Source: Actinomadura craniellae
GTDB taxonomy: Bacteria; Actinomycetota; Actinomycetes; Streptosporangiales; Streptosporangiaceae
Direction: 5' to 3'
DNA length: 64,000 bases
NCBI RefSeq assembly: GCF_003289645.1
Contig: NZ_QLYX01000025.1
Location: forward strand, 26,160-90,159
In this document: piece by piece, positions 25,391 through 33,251 of the stretch
How positions within the stretch are numbered: position 1 is the stretch's first letter
How the letters are laid out: every line of letters begins with the position of its first letter
Translations under genes and position numbers: made by a program
Notes under the pieces: generated by a model
Seen by the model: only the letters and a program-made list of their open reading frames with translations
Told to the model about the DNA's origin: nothing
Database searches by the model: none

Positions 25391-25433
25391 CCATAGGTTC
25401 CGGCAATCGCGGCGACCGGGATCAGGTCTTTGT
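25391..25433. promoter_or_regulatory. Bipartite LysR element, copy 2
   Basis: CCATAGG (25391-25397), 26 bp, then AGGTCTTTGT (25424-25433). Both blocks and the spacing are identical to 6764-6806. It lies between the LysR start and the operon at 25583. Confidence 0.6.
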
Positions 25434-25582
25434 CACCGATCGCCACCGGCGACAGAGTGCAGCCATGAGCCTCGTGCCCAGCAGCTCCGGGACCTGGCCG
25501 GCCTGCGCCGCGCAGGCCGGGTGACCACCCACGACCCCGCTGTCGCCACGTCCCGGCACGGCGGCGAGAGGACCACGCCCTG

Positions 25583-26485
25583 ATGACCACTCCGCTCTCC
25601 ACCGACGGATCCTGCTCCGGCCGGGTCGCCATCGTGACCGGTGCTGGTCGCGGTCTCGGCGCCGAGTACGCCCGCCGCCTCGCCCGCGCGGGCGCCGCCG
25701 TCGTCGTGAACGACCTGGGGGTCGGCCTCGACGGCGCGGCCGACGGTACGGCGCCCGCCGACGAGGTGGTCGCCGAGATCCGCGCAGCCGGTGGGCAGGC
25801 CGTCGCCAGCGGCCACGACATCTCCTCCTGGAAAGAGGCCGAGCAGCTCGTCGGGCTGGCCGTCGGCACCTTCGGCGATCTCGACATCCTGGTCAACAAC
25901 GCCGGGGTGCTGCGCGACCGGACGATCACCCGCATGACGGAGGCCGAGTGGGACTCGGTGATCCAGGTGCACCTCAAGGGCACCTTCGCCACCACCCACC
26001 ACGCCGCGAACCACTGGCGCAAGCGGCACGGCGCGCACCCCGAGCGCGCGGGCCGCCTGATCAACACGACCTCCGTCTCCGGCCTTTTCGGCAACGTCGG
26101 CCAGGCCAACTACTCGGCCGCCAAGGCCGGCATCGCCGCCATGACGATCGTCGCCTCCCTCGAACTGGGCCGCTACGGCGTCACCGCGAACTGCGTCTCG
26201 CCGGGTGCCGCGACCCGGATGACCGCCACGCTCGGTGGTGACCGCGACCCCGACGACCCGACCCGCTCCCCCGGCTTCCCCGCCGCGGTGGTCGAGTGGC
26301 TCGCGTCGCGCCACTCCGACGGCGTGACCGGCCGGGTGTTCCTGACCTCCGGCAAGCGCCTGTCGGTGGCCGAGGGCTGGGAGCACGGCACCCCCGCAAC
26401 GCCGAGCGAGGACCTCACCGAGCTCGACGCGACCCTGCGCGGCCTCCTGGCGGCGGCCCGGCCCAACGCCGGCATGCGGGGCTGA
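25583..26485 (+). CDS. SDR-family hydroxyacyl-CoA dehydrogenase (MFE-2/HSD4-like)
   Basis: A 300-residue short-chain dehydrogenase with TGAGRGLG at 19-26, the VVVNDLGVGLDG segment, NNAGVLRDRTI and YSAAK (Tyr177, Lys181). VNDLG followed by a ~15-residue insert is characteristic of the (3R)-hydroxyacyl-CoA dehydrogenase domain of peroxisomal MFE-2 and of actinobacterial steroid side-chain SDRs. It is first in the operon with the DUF35/Ltp2 pair. It probably oxidises a 3-hydroxyacyl-CoA. Confidence 0.82.
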   Translation: MTTPLSTDGSCSGRVAIVTGAGRGLGAEYARRLARAGAAVVVNDLGVGLDGAADGTAPADEVVAEIRAAGGQAVASGHDISSWKEAEQLVGLAVGTFGDLDILVNNAGVLRDRTITRMTEAEWDSVIQVHLKGTFATTHHAANHWRKRHGAHPERAGRLINTTSVSGLFGNVGQANYSAAKAGIAAMTIVASLELGRYGVTANCVSPGAATRMTATLGGDRDPDDPTRSPGFPAAVVEWLASRHSDGVTGRVFLTSGKRLSVAEGWEHGTPATPSEDLTELDATLRGLLAAARPNAGMRG

Positions 26486-26489
26486 GCCG

Positions 26490-26570
26490 ATGCTCGACCG
26501 CACTGCGCCCGGCGCGCGCACCGCCGCCGACCGCGGCGAGCCGCTGCCGCACCCGCGGGTGGCCGGATGA
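26490..26570 (+). CDS. 26-codon micro-ORF bridging two genes
   Basis: ATG at 26490 opens a 26-residue frame. Its TGA overlaps the ATG of the DUF35 gene (ATGA), five bases after the SDR stop. It may serve only to keep ribosomes coupled across the 81-bp gap. It has no recognisable homology and no good Shine-Dalgarno sequence. Confidence 0.25.
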   Translation: MLDRTAPGARTAADRGEPLPHPRVAG

Positions 26571-26986
26571 GCGGCGAACCCAAGCCCGTCCCCCGGCCGA
26601 CGCCCGAGACGCGGCCCTACTGGGAGGCGACCCGGCGCCGTGAGCTGGTCCACCACCGCTGCGACGGCTGCGGTGCCGGCTCGCAGCATCCGCGGGCGGT
26701 CTGCGCCTGCGGTTCGACGGACCTGACCTGGACTTCCTGCACCGGGCGCGGCCGGCTGTTCTCCTACGTCGTGGTGCACCGGCTCGAGCCGGTCTTCGCC
26801 GACGAGGCGCCCTTCGTGCTGGCCATCGTGGAGCTCGAGGAAGGCGTTCGGCTGACCACCCGCCTCGTGGACGTGCCGGCCGACCCGGCCGCTCTCCCCC
26901 TCGACATGGACGTCGAGCTCCGCTGGCTCGAGCGCGGGGACGTGAACCTTCCGGTGTTCGCACCGGCCGGACCGGCGGGAGCGTGA
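26567..26986 (+). CDS. DUF35 OB-fold/Zn-ribbon protein, partner of thiolase-like aldolase
   Basis: A 139-residue protein. A rubredoxin-like zinc ribbon (CDGCG then CACG, CxxC...CxC, residues 32-48) is followed by an OB-fold with GRGRLFSYVVVHR and APFVLAIVELEEGVRLTTRL. DUF35 proteins pair with thiolase-like proteins. In steroid side-chain degradation the Ltp2 aldolase needs its DUF35 partner for activity. The stop overlaps the start of the next gene (TGATG), supporting stoichiometric synthesis with it. Confidence 0.85.
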   Translation: MSGEPKPVPRPTPETRPYWEATRRRELVHHRCDGCGAGSQHPRAVCACGSTDLTWTSCTGRGRLFSYVVVHRLEPVFADEAPFVLAIVELEEGVRLTTRLVDVPADPAALPLDMDVELRWLERGDVNLPVFAPAGPAGA

Positions 26987-28113
26987 TGGACGCGATCATC
27001 ATCGGCGCGGCGGAGACCGACGTGCTCGGCCGCAACCCCGACCAGTCCGTGCTGGGCCTGAACGTCGAGGGCGGCCTGCGCGCGCTCTCCGACGCCGGCC
27101 TGGAGCCGGGCCAGATCGACGGCGTCGCCGGCGCCTACTCCCCCCACGGTGTCGCCCACGCCCTCGGGATCACGCCTCGCTGGGTCGACTCCACCAATGT
27201 CGGTGGCTGCTCCTTCCTGATGCACGTGCGCCACGCCGCGGCGGCGATCGCCGCGGGGCACGCCACCCGGGTGCTGGTCACCCACGGCGAGTCCGGCCGG
27301 TCACGGGCCGGCACGGTGCCGCGGCCTCGGGACCCGCGGTCGTGGACCGGCCAGTTCGAGGAGCCGTACGGCGCCAGGCCGCCGTACACCCGTTTCACCC
27401 TTCCCGCCCTGCGCTACCTCCACGACAACGGTCTCGACGAGACCGCGCTGGCGCAGGTCGTCGTTGCACAACGTGGCTGGTCCTCCCGGGTACCGCGGGC
27501 CGGGCGGCGGGCCCTGATGACCGTCGGCGAAGTGCTGGCGGCACCGGTCCTCGCGTGGCCGTTCACCGTCCCGATGGTCTGCATGCTGACCGACGGCGGC
27601 GGCGGGCTGGTCGTCACCGCGTCCCGGCACGCCACGCCGGAGCAGCTCCGGCGGTCCGTGCGGGTGCTCGGCACCGGTGAGAGCTCCGACCCTCTCCTGG
27701 TGGCCCAGGTGCCCGACCCGGCCGGCGACTCCGCGGCCCGGCGCGCCGCCGACGACGCCTTCGCGGAGGCGCGGATCGAGCGGTCCGAGATCGGCCACGT
27801 CATGGTGTACGACGCCTTCGCGCACCTGCCGCTGATCGGGCTGGAATGCCTCGGGCTGGCACCGGTGGGCAGGGCGGCCGAGCTGGTCGCCGCCGGCGAG
27901 ACCGCTCCGGGCGGCTCCCTCCCGCTCAACACCAACGGAGGCGGCCTGGCCTACACCCACACCGGGATGTACGGCATGTTCGCCATCCAGGAAGCCGTCC
28001 GCCAGCTGCGCCACGAGGCCGCGGCCCAGGTGCCCGGCGTGAGCACGAGCGCCGTCCTCGGGTACGGCGGGATGTTCACGGCCTCCTCCGTCCTCATCCT
28101 CGCGCGAGACTGA
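26986..28113 (+). CDS. Thiolase-like retro-aldolase (Ltp2/SCPx family)
   Basis: A 375-residue thiolase-fold protein of the lipid-transfer/SCPx subgroup. Cys75 sits at the nucleophile position (NVGGCSF), but the usual thiolase GHP and second-Cys motifs are absent. Instead there are Tyr275 (MVYDAF) and Tyr323 (NTNGGGLAYTHTGMYG). Their 48-residue spacing resembles the catalytic tyrosines of Ltp2 aldolases. With the DUF35 partner it probably cleaves a tertiary beta-hydroxyacyl-CoA to a ketone plus a short acyl-CoA. ATG at 26986 is preferred to the overlapping GTG at 26983. Confidence 0.82.
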   Translation: MDAIIIGAAETDVLGRNPDQSVLGLNVEGGLRALSDAGLEPGQIDGVAGAYSPHGVAHALGITPRWVDSTNVGGCSFLMHVRHAAAAIAAGHATRVLVTHGESGRSRAGTVPRPRDPRSWTGQFEEPYGARPPYTRFTLPALRYLHDNGLDETALAQVVVAQRGWSSRVPRAGRRALMTVGEVLAAPVLAWPFTVPMVCMLTDGGGGLVVTASRHATPEQLRRSVRVLGTGESSDPLLVAQVPDPAGDSAARRAADDAFAEARIERSEIGHVMVYDAFAHLPLIGLECLGLAPVGRAAELVAAGETAPGGSLPLNTNGGGLAYTHTGMYGMFAIQEAVRQLRHEAAAQVPGVSTSAVLGYGGMFTASSVLILARD

Positions 28114-28134
28114 AACCACTACGGGAGGCCCACG

Positions 28135-29664
28135 GTGCGCAGCTTCTTCGAGTACGCCGGCAACGACCCGGCCCGGGTCGCCGTCGTCCACACCGACGGT
28201 CAGCAGGTCACCTACGGCGAGCTGGGGGACGACGCCAACCGGATCGGCAACTTCCTCTGGGACCGCGGGCTCTCTTCCGGGGACACCGTCGCCTGCCTCC
28301 TGCCGAACTCCTACCAGCTGATGGCGGTGGTCCGGGGCGCGACGCAGCTCCCGCTCTACCTCACTCCCGTCAACTGGCACCTGACGGCGGCGGAGATCGC
28401 CTACATCCTGGGCGACTCCGGGGCGAAGGTCCTCTTCACCGCCGATCCGTTCGTCGAGCTCGCCGGGAAGGCCGCCGCCGAGGCCGGGCTGCCGGCCGAG
28501 GCGGTCGTCGTCCTCGCGGTCGCGCCGGCGGGCGGCGCGTCGCGCCTGACCGGCCCGGTCGCCGCGGCGCCCGCGACGCCCCCGCGCGACCGGGGGGCCG
28601 GCAACCGCATGCTCTACACCTCCGGCACGACCGGCCGTCCCAAGGGCGTACGACGCCCGCTGCGCGGGATCAGTCCGGCCGAGGCCGCCGGTGCGGCCCT
28701 GGCCCGGGCCCGTCGCTACGGCGCGGACCATGAGGACGGGGTGTTCCTCGGGCTGGCCCCGATGTATCACGCCTCGCCGCTCGCCTACGCCGACCAGGCG
28801 CTCGACGTCGGTCACCGGGTGGTGCTGCTCGAGCGATGGAACCGCGAGCGGGTGCTCGAGGCGATCGCCGAGCACGGCGTGACGTGGCTCTACCTCGTCC
28901 CGCTGATGATGCAGGAACTCGTCGCCCTGCCCGAGGACGAGCGCGCCGCGCTCCGGATGGGGAGCATCCGGTCCATCGTGCACACCGCCGCGCCGTGCCC
29001 CCCGCACGTCAAGCAGGCCATGATCGACTGGCTCGGTCCGGTGCTGGTCGAGATCTACGGCGGCACCGAGGGGTCGGCCACGGTGATCACATCGGAGGAG
29101 TGGCTCACCCACGTCGGCAGTGTCGGGCGCCCGCTGCCCCACGTGAGCCTGCGGATCCTGGACGAGGACCGCAACGAGGTGCCGGTCGGCCAGGTCGGCA
29201 CCGTGTACTTCAAGAACGAGGAGCTCGCGTTCGTCTACCTCGGTGATCCCGAGAAGACGGCCACGTCACGCCTGGACGGGCACGTCACGCTCGGCGACCT
29301 CGGCCGGCTCGACGAGGACGGTTACCTGTACCTCTCGGACCGGGCGGTCGACCTGATCATCAGCGGGGGCGTGAACATCTATCCCGCGGAGATCGAGCAC
29401 GCGCTGCTGGAGCTCCCGGGGGTGACCGACGCGTGCGTCGTCGGCCGGCCGGACGAGAAGTGGGGCGAGAGCGTGCACGCGGTCGTGGTCGTCGACCGCT
29501 CAGGCACCCACGACGAGGTCGCGGCGTCGCTGGCGGCCGAGCTCCGCGCCCGCATCGCCGGCTACAAGATCCCGCGCAGCTGGGCGTTCGTGGAGGCGCT
29601 TCCGCGGTCGGCGGCGGGAAAGCTGCTGCGCCGCGAGGTACGGGAGAGCGCCGCGCGGCGGTAG
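28135..29664 (+). CDS. AMP-forming acyl-CoA synthetase (FadD-like)
   Basis: A 509-residue adenylate-forming ligase. YTSGTTGRPKGV (P-loop) is near 160, MYHASP near 207, IYGGTEGSAT near 305, GDLGRLDEDGYLYLSDR near 385 and the C-terminal PRSAAGKLLRREV lysine is present. GTG start with GGGAGG upstream, 21 bp after the aldolase gene. FadD17/19-like enzymes of this size activate steroid or other cyclic acids. It probably primes the substrate for the cluster. Substrate not determinable. Confidence 0.87.
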   Translation: MRSFFEYAGNDPARVAVVHTDGQQVTYGELGDDANRIGNFLWDRGLSSGDTVACLLPNSYQLMAVVRGATQLPLYLTPVNWHLTAAEIAYILGDSGAKVLFTADPFVELAGKAAAEAGLPAEAVVVLAVAPAGGASRLTGPVAAAPATPPRDRGAGNRMLYTSGTTGRPKGVRRPLRGISPAEAAGAALARARRYGADHEDGVFLGLAPMYHASPLAYADQALDVGHRVVLLERWNRERVLEAIAEHGVTWLYLVPLMMQELVALPEDERAALRMGSIRSIVHTAAPCPPHVKQAMIDWLGPVLVEIYGGTEGSATVITSEEWLTHVGSVGRPLPHVSLRILDEDRNEVPVGQVGTVYFKNEELAFVYLGDPEKTATSRLDGHVTLGDLGRLDEDGYLYLSDRAVDLIISGGVNIYPAEIEHALLELPGVTDACVVGRPDEKWGESVHAVVVVDRSGTHDEVAASLAAELRARIAGYKIPRSWAFVEALPRSAAGKLLRREVRESAARR

Positions 29665-29696
29665 ATTCCATTCAGCAAAGATAGATTCGAATGAAT
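29662..29696. promoter_or_regulatory. Operator-like repeats before alcohol dehydrogenase gene
   Basis: TAGATTC occurs at 29662-29668 and 29682-29688, exactly 20 bp apart. The first continues as ATTCCATTC, the complement of GAATGGAAT, sharing the TGGAA half-site of the 4110 and 20511 operators. The second continues as CGAATGAAT. A weaker match than the others, but AT-rich and isolated in a GC-rich operon. Confidence 0.4.
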
Positions 29697-29720
29697 AGAA
29701 CAATGATGAGGAAGGTGCCC

Positions 29721-30797
29721 GTGCGCGCGCTGGTCTGGGACGGAACAGGTCTCCACGTCGACTCGACCATCGACGTCCGCCCGCCGGGCCCGGGTGAGGT
29801 CGCCGTCGACATCACCATGGCCGGCCTGTGCCACAGCGACCTCAGCCCGATGGAGGGCCGCATCCCCCAGCCCACGCCGGCCATCCTCGGCCACGAGGCC
29901 GTCGGCGTGGTCACCGCCGCGGGCCCCGGCACCGACGTACCCGTGGGGCAGCGGGTCGTGCTCACCGTGCTGCGCCGGTGCGGCGAGTGCCGCCACTGCC
30001 GCGAAGGCCGGCCGACCCTCTGCCCCGCTTCCGGCCGGCCCGTCGCCAGCCCGTTCTCCCGCGACGGCGACGTCGTGCACCAATTCGTCAAGCTCGGCGC
30101 CTTCGCCGAACGGATCGTGGTGGCCCAGGAGCAGGTCATCGCGATGCCCGCGGAGATCCCCGACCCGGTCGCCGCCATGCTCGGATGCGCCACGGTCACC
30201 GCATTCGGTGCCGTGGAGGACCGCGCCCGGCTCCGGGCCGGCGAGTCCGTGCTCGTGACCGGTGCCGGCGGGATCGGCCTGAACACGATCCTCGCCGCCA
30301 GGGCGGCCGGCGCGGAACGCATCGTGGCCGTCGACCGCAACCCGGCGAAAGAGCAGATCGCCCGCACGTGCGGGGCGACCGACTTCATCGTCCCGAGCGA
30401 CCCGGCGCAGATCGCCCCGGCCGTGCGGGCGCTGATGCCCGGTGGCGTGGACACCGCGTTCGAGTGCGCCGGCCACACCGGGCTCCTCGACGCCGCGATC
30501 AAGTCCCTCGCCTGGGGCGGACGGGTCGTCGTGCTCGGGCTGCCGCCGACCGGTGCGACCCTCGACCTCGAGGTGCGCGACCTGTTCCACGACAAGTCCC
30601 TGCTCGGCTGCCGCATGGGCTCGGTCGACCCGCACCGGAAGCTGCCCGACCTCGCCGAGCGCGTCCTTCGCGGCGAGCTCGACCTGACCCCGCTCGTGTC
30701 GGCGGTCGTGCCCATGGCGGGCGCGGCCCGGCTCGTCGACGACCTCCGCAACGGCCGCATCGACCGCGGCTTCATCCGATTCGGGAGAGCCTCGTGA
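29721..30797 (+). CDS. Zinc-dependent alcohol dehydrogenase
   Basis: A 358-residue medium-chain dehydrogenase. Catalytic-zinc ligands Cys37 (GLCHSD), His58 and Glu59 (GHE) and the structural-zinc cysteines 87, 90, 93 and 101 are all present. The NAD-binding GAGGIG is at 181-186. GTG at 29721 has GAGGAAGG five bases upstream and gives the usual MRALVW N-terminus, so it is preferred over ATGs at 29691-29706. Translationally coupled to an aldehyde dehydrogenase. Together they would oxidise an alcohol to an acid. Confidence 0.87.
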   Translation: MRALVWDGTGLHVDSTIDVRPPGPGEVAVDITMAGLCHSDLSPMEGRIPQPTPAILGHEAVGVVTAAGPGTDVPVGQRVVLTVLRRCGECRHCREGRPTLCPASGRPVASPFSRDGDVVHQFVKLGAFAERIVVAQEQVIAMPAEIPDPVAAMLGCATVTAFGAVEDRARLRAGESVLVTGAGGIGLNTILAARAAGAERIVAVDRNPAKEQIARTCGATDFIVPSDPAQIAPAVRALMPGGVDTAFECAGHTGLLDAAIKSLAWGGRVVVLGLPPTGATLDLEVRDLFHDKSLLGCRMGSVDPHRKLPDLAERVLRGELDLTPLVSAVVPMAGAARLVDDLRNGRIDRGFIRFGRAS

Positions 30798-32233
30798 CCA
30801 CGACCACCCACCACCACCTGATCGCCGGCGACCCGCTGAGCACCGCCACGACGTACGACGTCACCGACCCCTACACCGAGCAGGTCATCGCCGTCGTCGC
30901 CGACGGTGACCGCACCGCGGCCGACGCCGCCGCGGCCGCCGCCGCCGCGGCCCGCGACGCCTGGGCGGCGACCCCGGTCGAGACCCGCCGCCGGGTGATC
31001 GGCCGCGCCGGCGAGCTACTCGAAGACCGGCGCGACGAGCTCGTCGACCTGGCCATCGCCGACACCGGCGCCCGCCGGGCCGTCGCCGAGGAGACCCAGG
31101 TCGACGCGGCGCTGGCCCGGCTCCGGCACTGGTCCACCCGGTCCGCGGACCTGCTCACCGTCCCGGCGAAGCCCGTGGCGGCCGGCCTCGCGGGGACGGT
31201 CACGCGCACGCCGGTCGGCGTGGTCGGCTGCATCAGCCCCTACAACTTCCCGCTGCTCGCGATGGTCGGGAAGGTCGCGCCCGCCCTGTTCGCCGGCAAC
31301 ACCGTGGTGATGAAGCCGGCCCCGCAGGACCCGCTGCTCGTCATCGCGCTCACCGAGGCGCTCAACGCGGCCCTGCGGGCGGAAGGCGCACCGGCGGGTG
31401 CGGTCAACCTGGTGACGGGCGCGGGCGCCGAGCCCGGTGCCGCGCTGGTCGACCACCCCGAGGTCGGTGCGATCAGCTTCACCGGCAGCACGGCGGTCGG
31501 CACCGAGATCTACCGGTCGGCGGCACCCGGCATGAAGCGGCTCCTCCTCGAACTCGGCGGCAAGGGCGCGCTCGTCGTCCGGGCCGACGCGGACCTCGAC
31601 GCCGTCGTCGCCGCCGCGACGCGGGCGTGGACCGTCCACTCCGGGCAGATCTGCCTGACGCCCTCCCGCGTCATCGTCGACGCCTCGCTACACGACGAGC
31701 TCGTCGGGCGGCTGCGCACCACGCTGGGCGGCCTCGTGCACGGCGACCCGCGGGACCCCGCGACGACCACCGTCCCACTGATCAGCGAGGTCCAGCGCGA
31801 CCGCGTCGCCGCGCTGGTGGCCGGTGCCCGCGCCGACGGCGGGACGGTGCACACCGCGGCGAACGTCCCGGACCACGGCTACTTCCACCCCGCCACCCTC
31901 GTGACGGGCGTCGGCCCGGAAACGACGGTCATGCAGGAGGAGGCGTTCGGCCCGGTCGTCTGCGTCACCCCGACGTCCTCGGACGACGAGGCGGTCGCCA
32001 TCGCCAACTCGACGCGCTACGGGCTGACCGACCAGGTCTACTCGCGCGACCTGGACGCGGCGCGCCGCGTGGCCGACCGGCTGGCCGCCGCCCAGGTCGG
32101 CATCAACACCTGCGCCCGGCGGGGAGACCTCCCGTTCGGCGGCACCAAGGCCAGCGGCCTCGGACGCAGCGGCGGCACCTACGCCCTCGACTCCTACACC
32201 GAACTCCGCGCGACGGTACATCCGGCCGGCTGA
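30794..32233 (+). CDS. Aldehyde dehydrogenase (NAD(P)+)
   Basis: A 479-residue ALDH. Asn151 in the PYNFPL segment, Glu253 in LELGGKG and Cys287 in HSGQICLTPSR are the catalytic residues. EEAFGPVV and FGGTKASGLGR mark the C-terminal part. GTG start overlapping the alcohol dehydrogenase stop by 4 bp. An alanine run of about 10 lies near residue 45-54. Oxidises an aldehyde, probably the product of the upstream dehydrogenase, to a carboxylate ready for CoA ligation. Confidence 0.9.
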   Translation: MTTTTHHHLIAGDPLSTATTYDVTDPYTEQVIAVVADGDRTAADAAAAAAAAARDAWAATPVETRRRVIGRAGELLEDRRDELVDLAIADTGARRAVAEETQVDAALARLRHWSTRSADLLTVPAKPVAAGLAGTVTRTPVGVVGCISPYNFPLLAMVGKVAPALFAGNTVVMKPAPQDPLLVIALTEALNAALRAEGAPAGAVNLVTGAGAEPGAALVDHPEVGAISFTGSTAVGTEIYRSAAPGMKRLLLELGGKGALVVRADADLDAVVAAATRAWTVHSGQICLTPSRVIVDASLHDELVGRLRTTLGGLVHGDPRDPATTTVPLISEVQRDRVAALVAGARADGGTVHTAANVPDHGYFHPATLVTGVGPETTVMQEEAFGPVVCVTPTSSDDEAVAIANSTRYGLTDQVYSRDLDAARRVADRLAAAQVGINTCARRGDLPFGGTKASGLGRSGGTYALDSYTELRATVHPAG

Positions 32234-32306
32234 CGGCGGGCGGCAAAGGTCGCCCCGAGGGGGTGCGGAGACGAGCCCACGGGGGTACCCGCCCCGGACG
32301 CGCGGT

Positions 32307-33251
32307 TCACCGGTCGAGGATCAGGCGTGGTGAGCGGCACCGGGAGACGCAGGGGAACATCGTCTTCCCGGCGTCGCGCTCGGCCTGGGTCAGGACCGAG
32401 TCGCGATGCTCCACCTCCCCCTCGATCACCGCCGTCTCGCACGAGCCGCAGACGCCCTCCAGGCAGGAACTGGGGACGGGCACGCCACCTTCCTCCAGGA
32501 CGGAGAGCACGCTGCGGTCCGCGGGGACGTGCAGCGTGACCCCGGACCTCTGCAACACGACGTCGAAGGCGCCAGGCTCGGCCGTCGCGGGCGGTGCCAG
32601 GGGGCTGAAGCGCTCCAGGTGCAGGCCGGGCACCCGTTCCTCCATCGCGGTCAGCAGCGGCTCGGGACCACAGCAGTACACGGTGACCGGCCCGTCCGCC
32701 CCGGGGATTTCGCGCGCCTCGGCCAGGGCGGCGTCCAGGTCGAGCGGGCCGTGCTCGTCCTGCGGCCGGACGGTGACGTGCTCGCCGTACCTGGCGAGTT
32801 CGGCCAGGAAGGCCATCGACGCCCGGGTGCGCCCGCCGTACAGCAGCCGCCACGGTGCGCCGGCCGCGGCGACGGCGTGGACCATGGGCAGTAGCGGTGT
32901 GATGCCGATACCGCCCGCCACGAACAGGTAGCGGTCGGCCTGGACCAGCGGGAAGTTGTTGCGCGGGCCGGCGTAGCGCACGAGCGAGCCGGGCCGCAGC
33001 GAGTCGTGCACGTGGGCCGACCCGCCGCGGCTCGGGTCCGCCCGGAGCACGGCGACCCGCCACCGGAGGCGGTCGGCGGGGTCGCCGCACAGGGAGTACT
33101 GCCGGGTGGGGGCGCCGCCGGGGATCAGGTCGATGTGCGCGCCGGGTGACCAGCGGGGCAGCGCGGAGACGTCGGGTGAGGTCAGCGTGACCGAGAGGAC
33201 GCCGTCGGCCTCCCAGGTCAGCGACCGTACGAGCAGGGTGCTGGTGTTCAT
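32307..33251 (-). CDS. Oxygenase reductase (phthalate dioxygenase reductase/VanB type)
   Basis: A 314-residue three-domain electron-transfer protein. A flavin domain (RQYSLCGDP near 70) and an NAD domain (FVAGGIGITPLLPM near 125) are followed by a C-terminal plant-type [2Fe-2S] ferredoxin with Cys263, 268, 271 and 301. This domain order is that of class IA reductases. Its ATG overlaps the Rieske oxygenase stop by 4 bp, so the two form a two-component oxygenase. Confidence 0.88.
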   Translation of the reverse strand: MNTSTLLVRSLTWEADGVLSVTLTSPDVSALPRWSPGAHIDLIPGGAPTRQYSLCGDPADRLRWRVAVLRADPSRGGSAHVHDSLRPGSLVRYAGPRNNFPLVQADRYLFVAGGIGITPLLPMVHAVAAAGAPWRLLYGGRTRASMAFLAELARYGEHVTVRPQDEHGPLDLDAALAEAREIPGADGPVTVYCCGPEPLLTAMEERVPGLHLERFSPLAPPATAEPGAFDVVLQRSGVTLHVPADRSVLSVLEEGGVPVPSSCLEGVCGSCETAVIEGEVEHRDSVLTQAERDAGKTMFPCVSRCRSPRLILDR

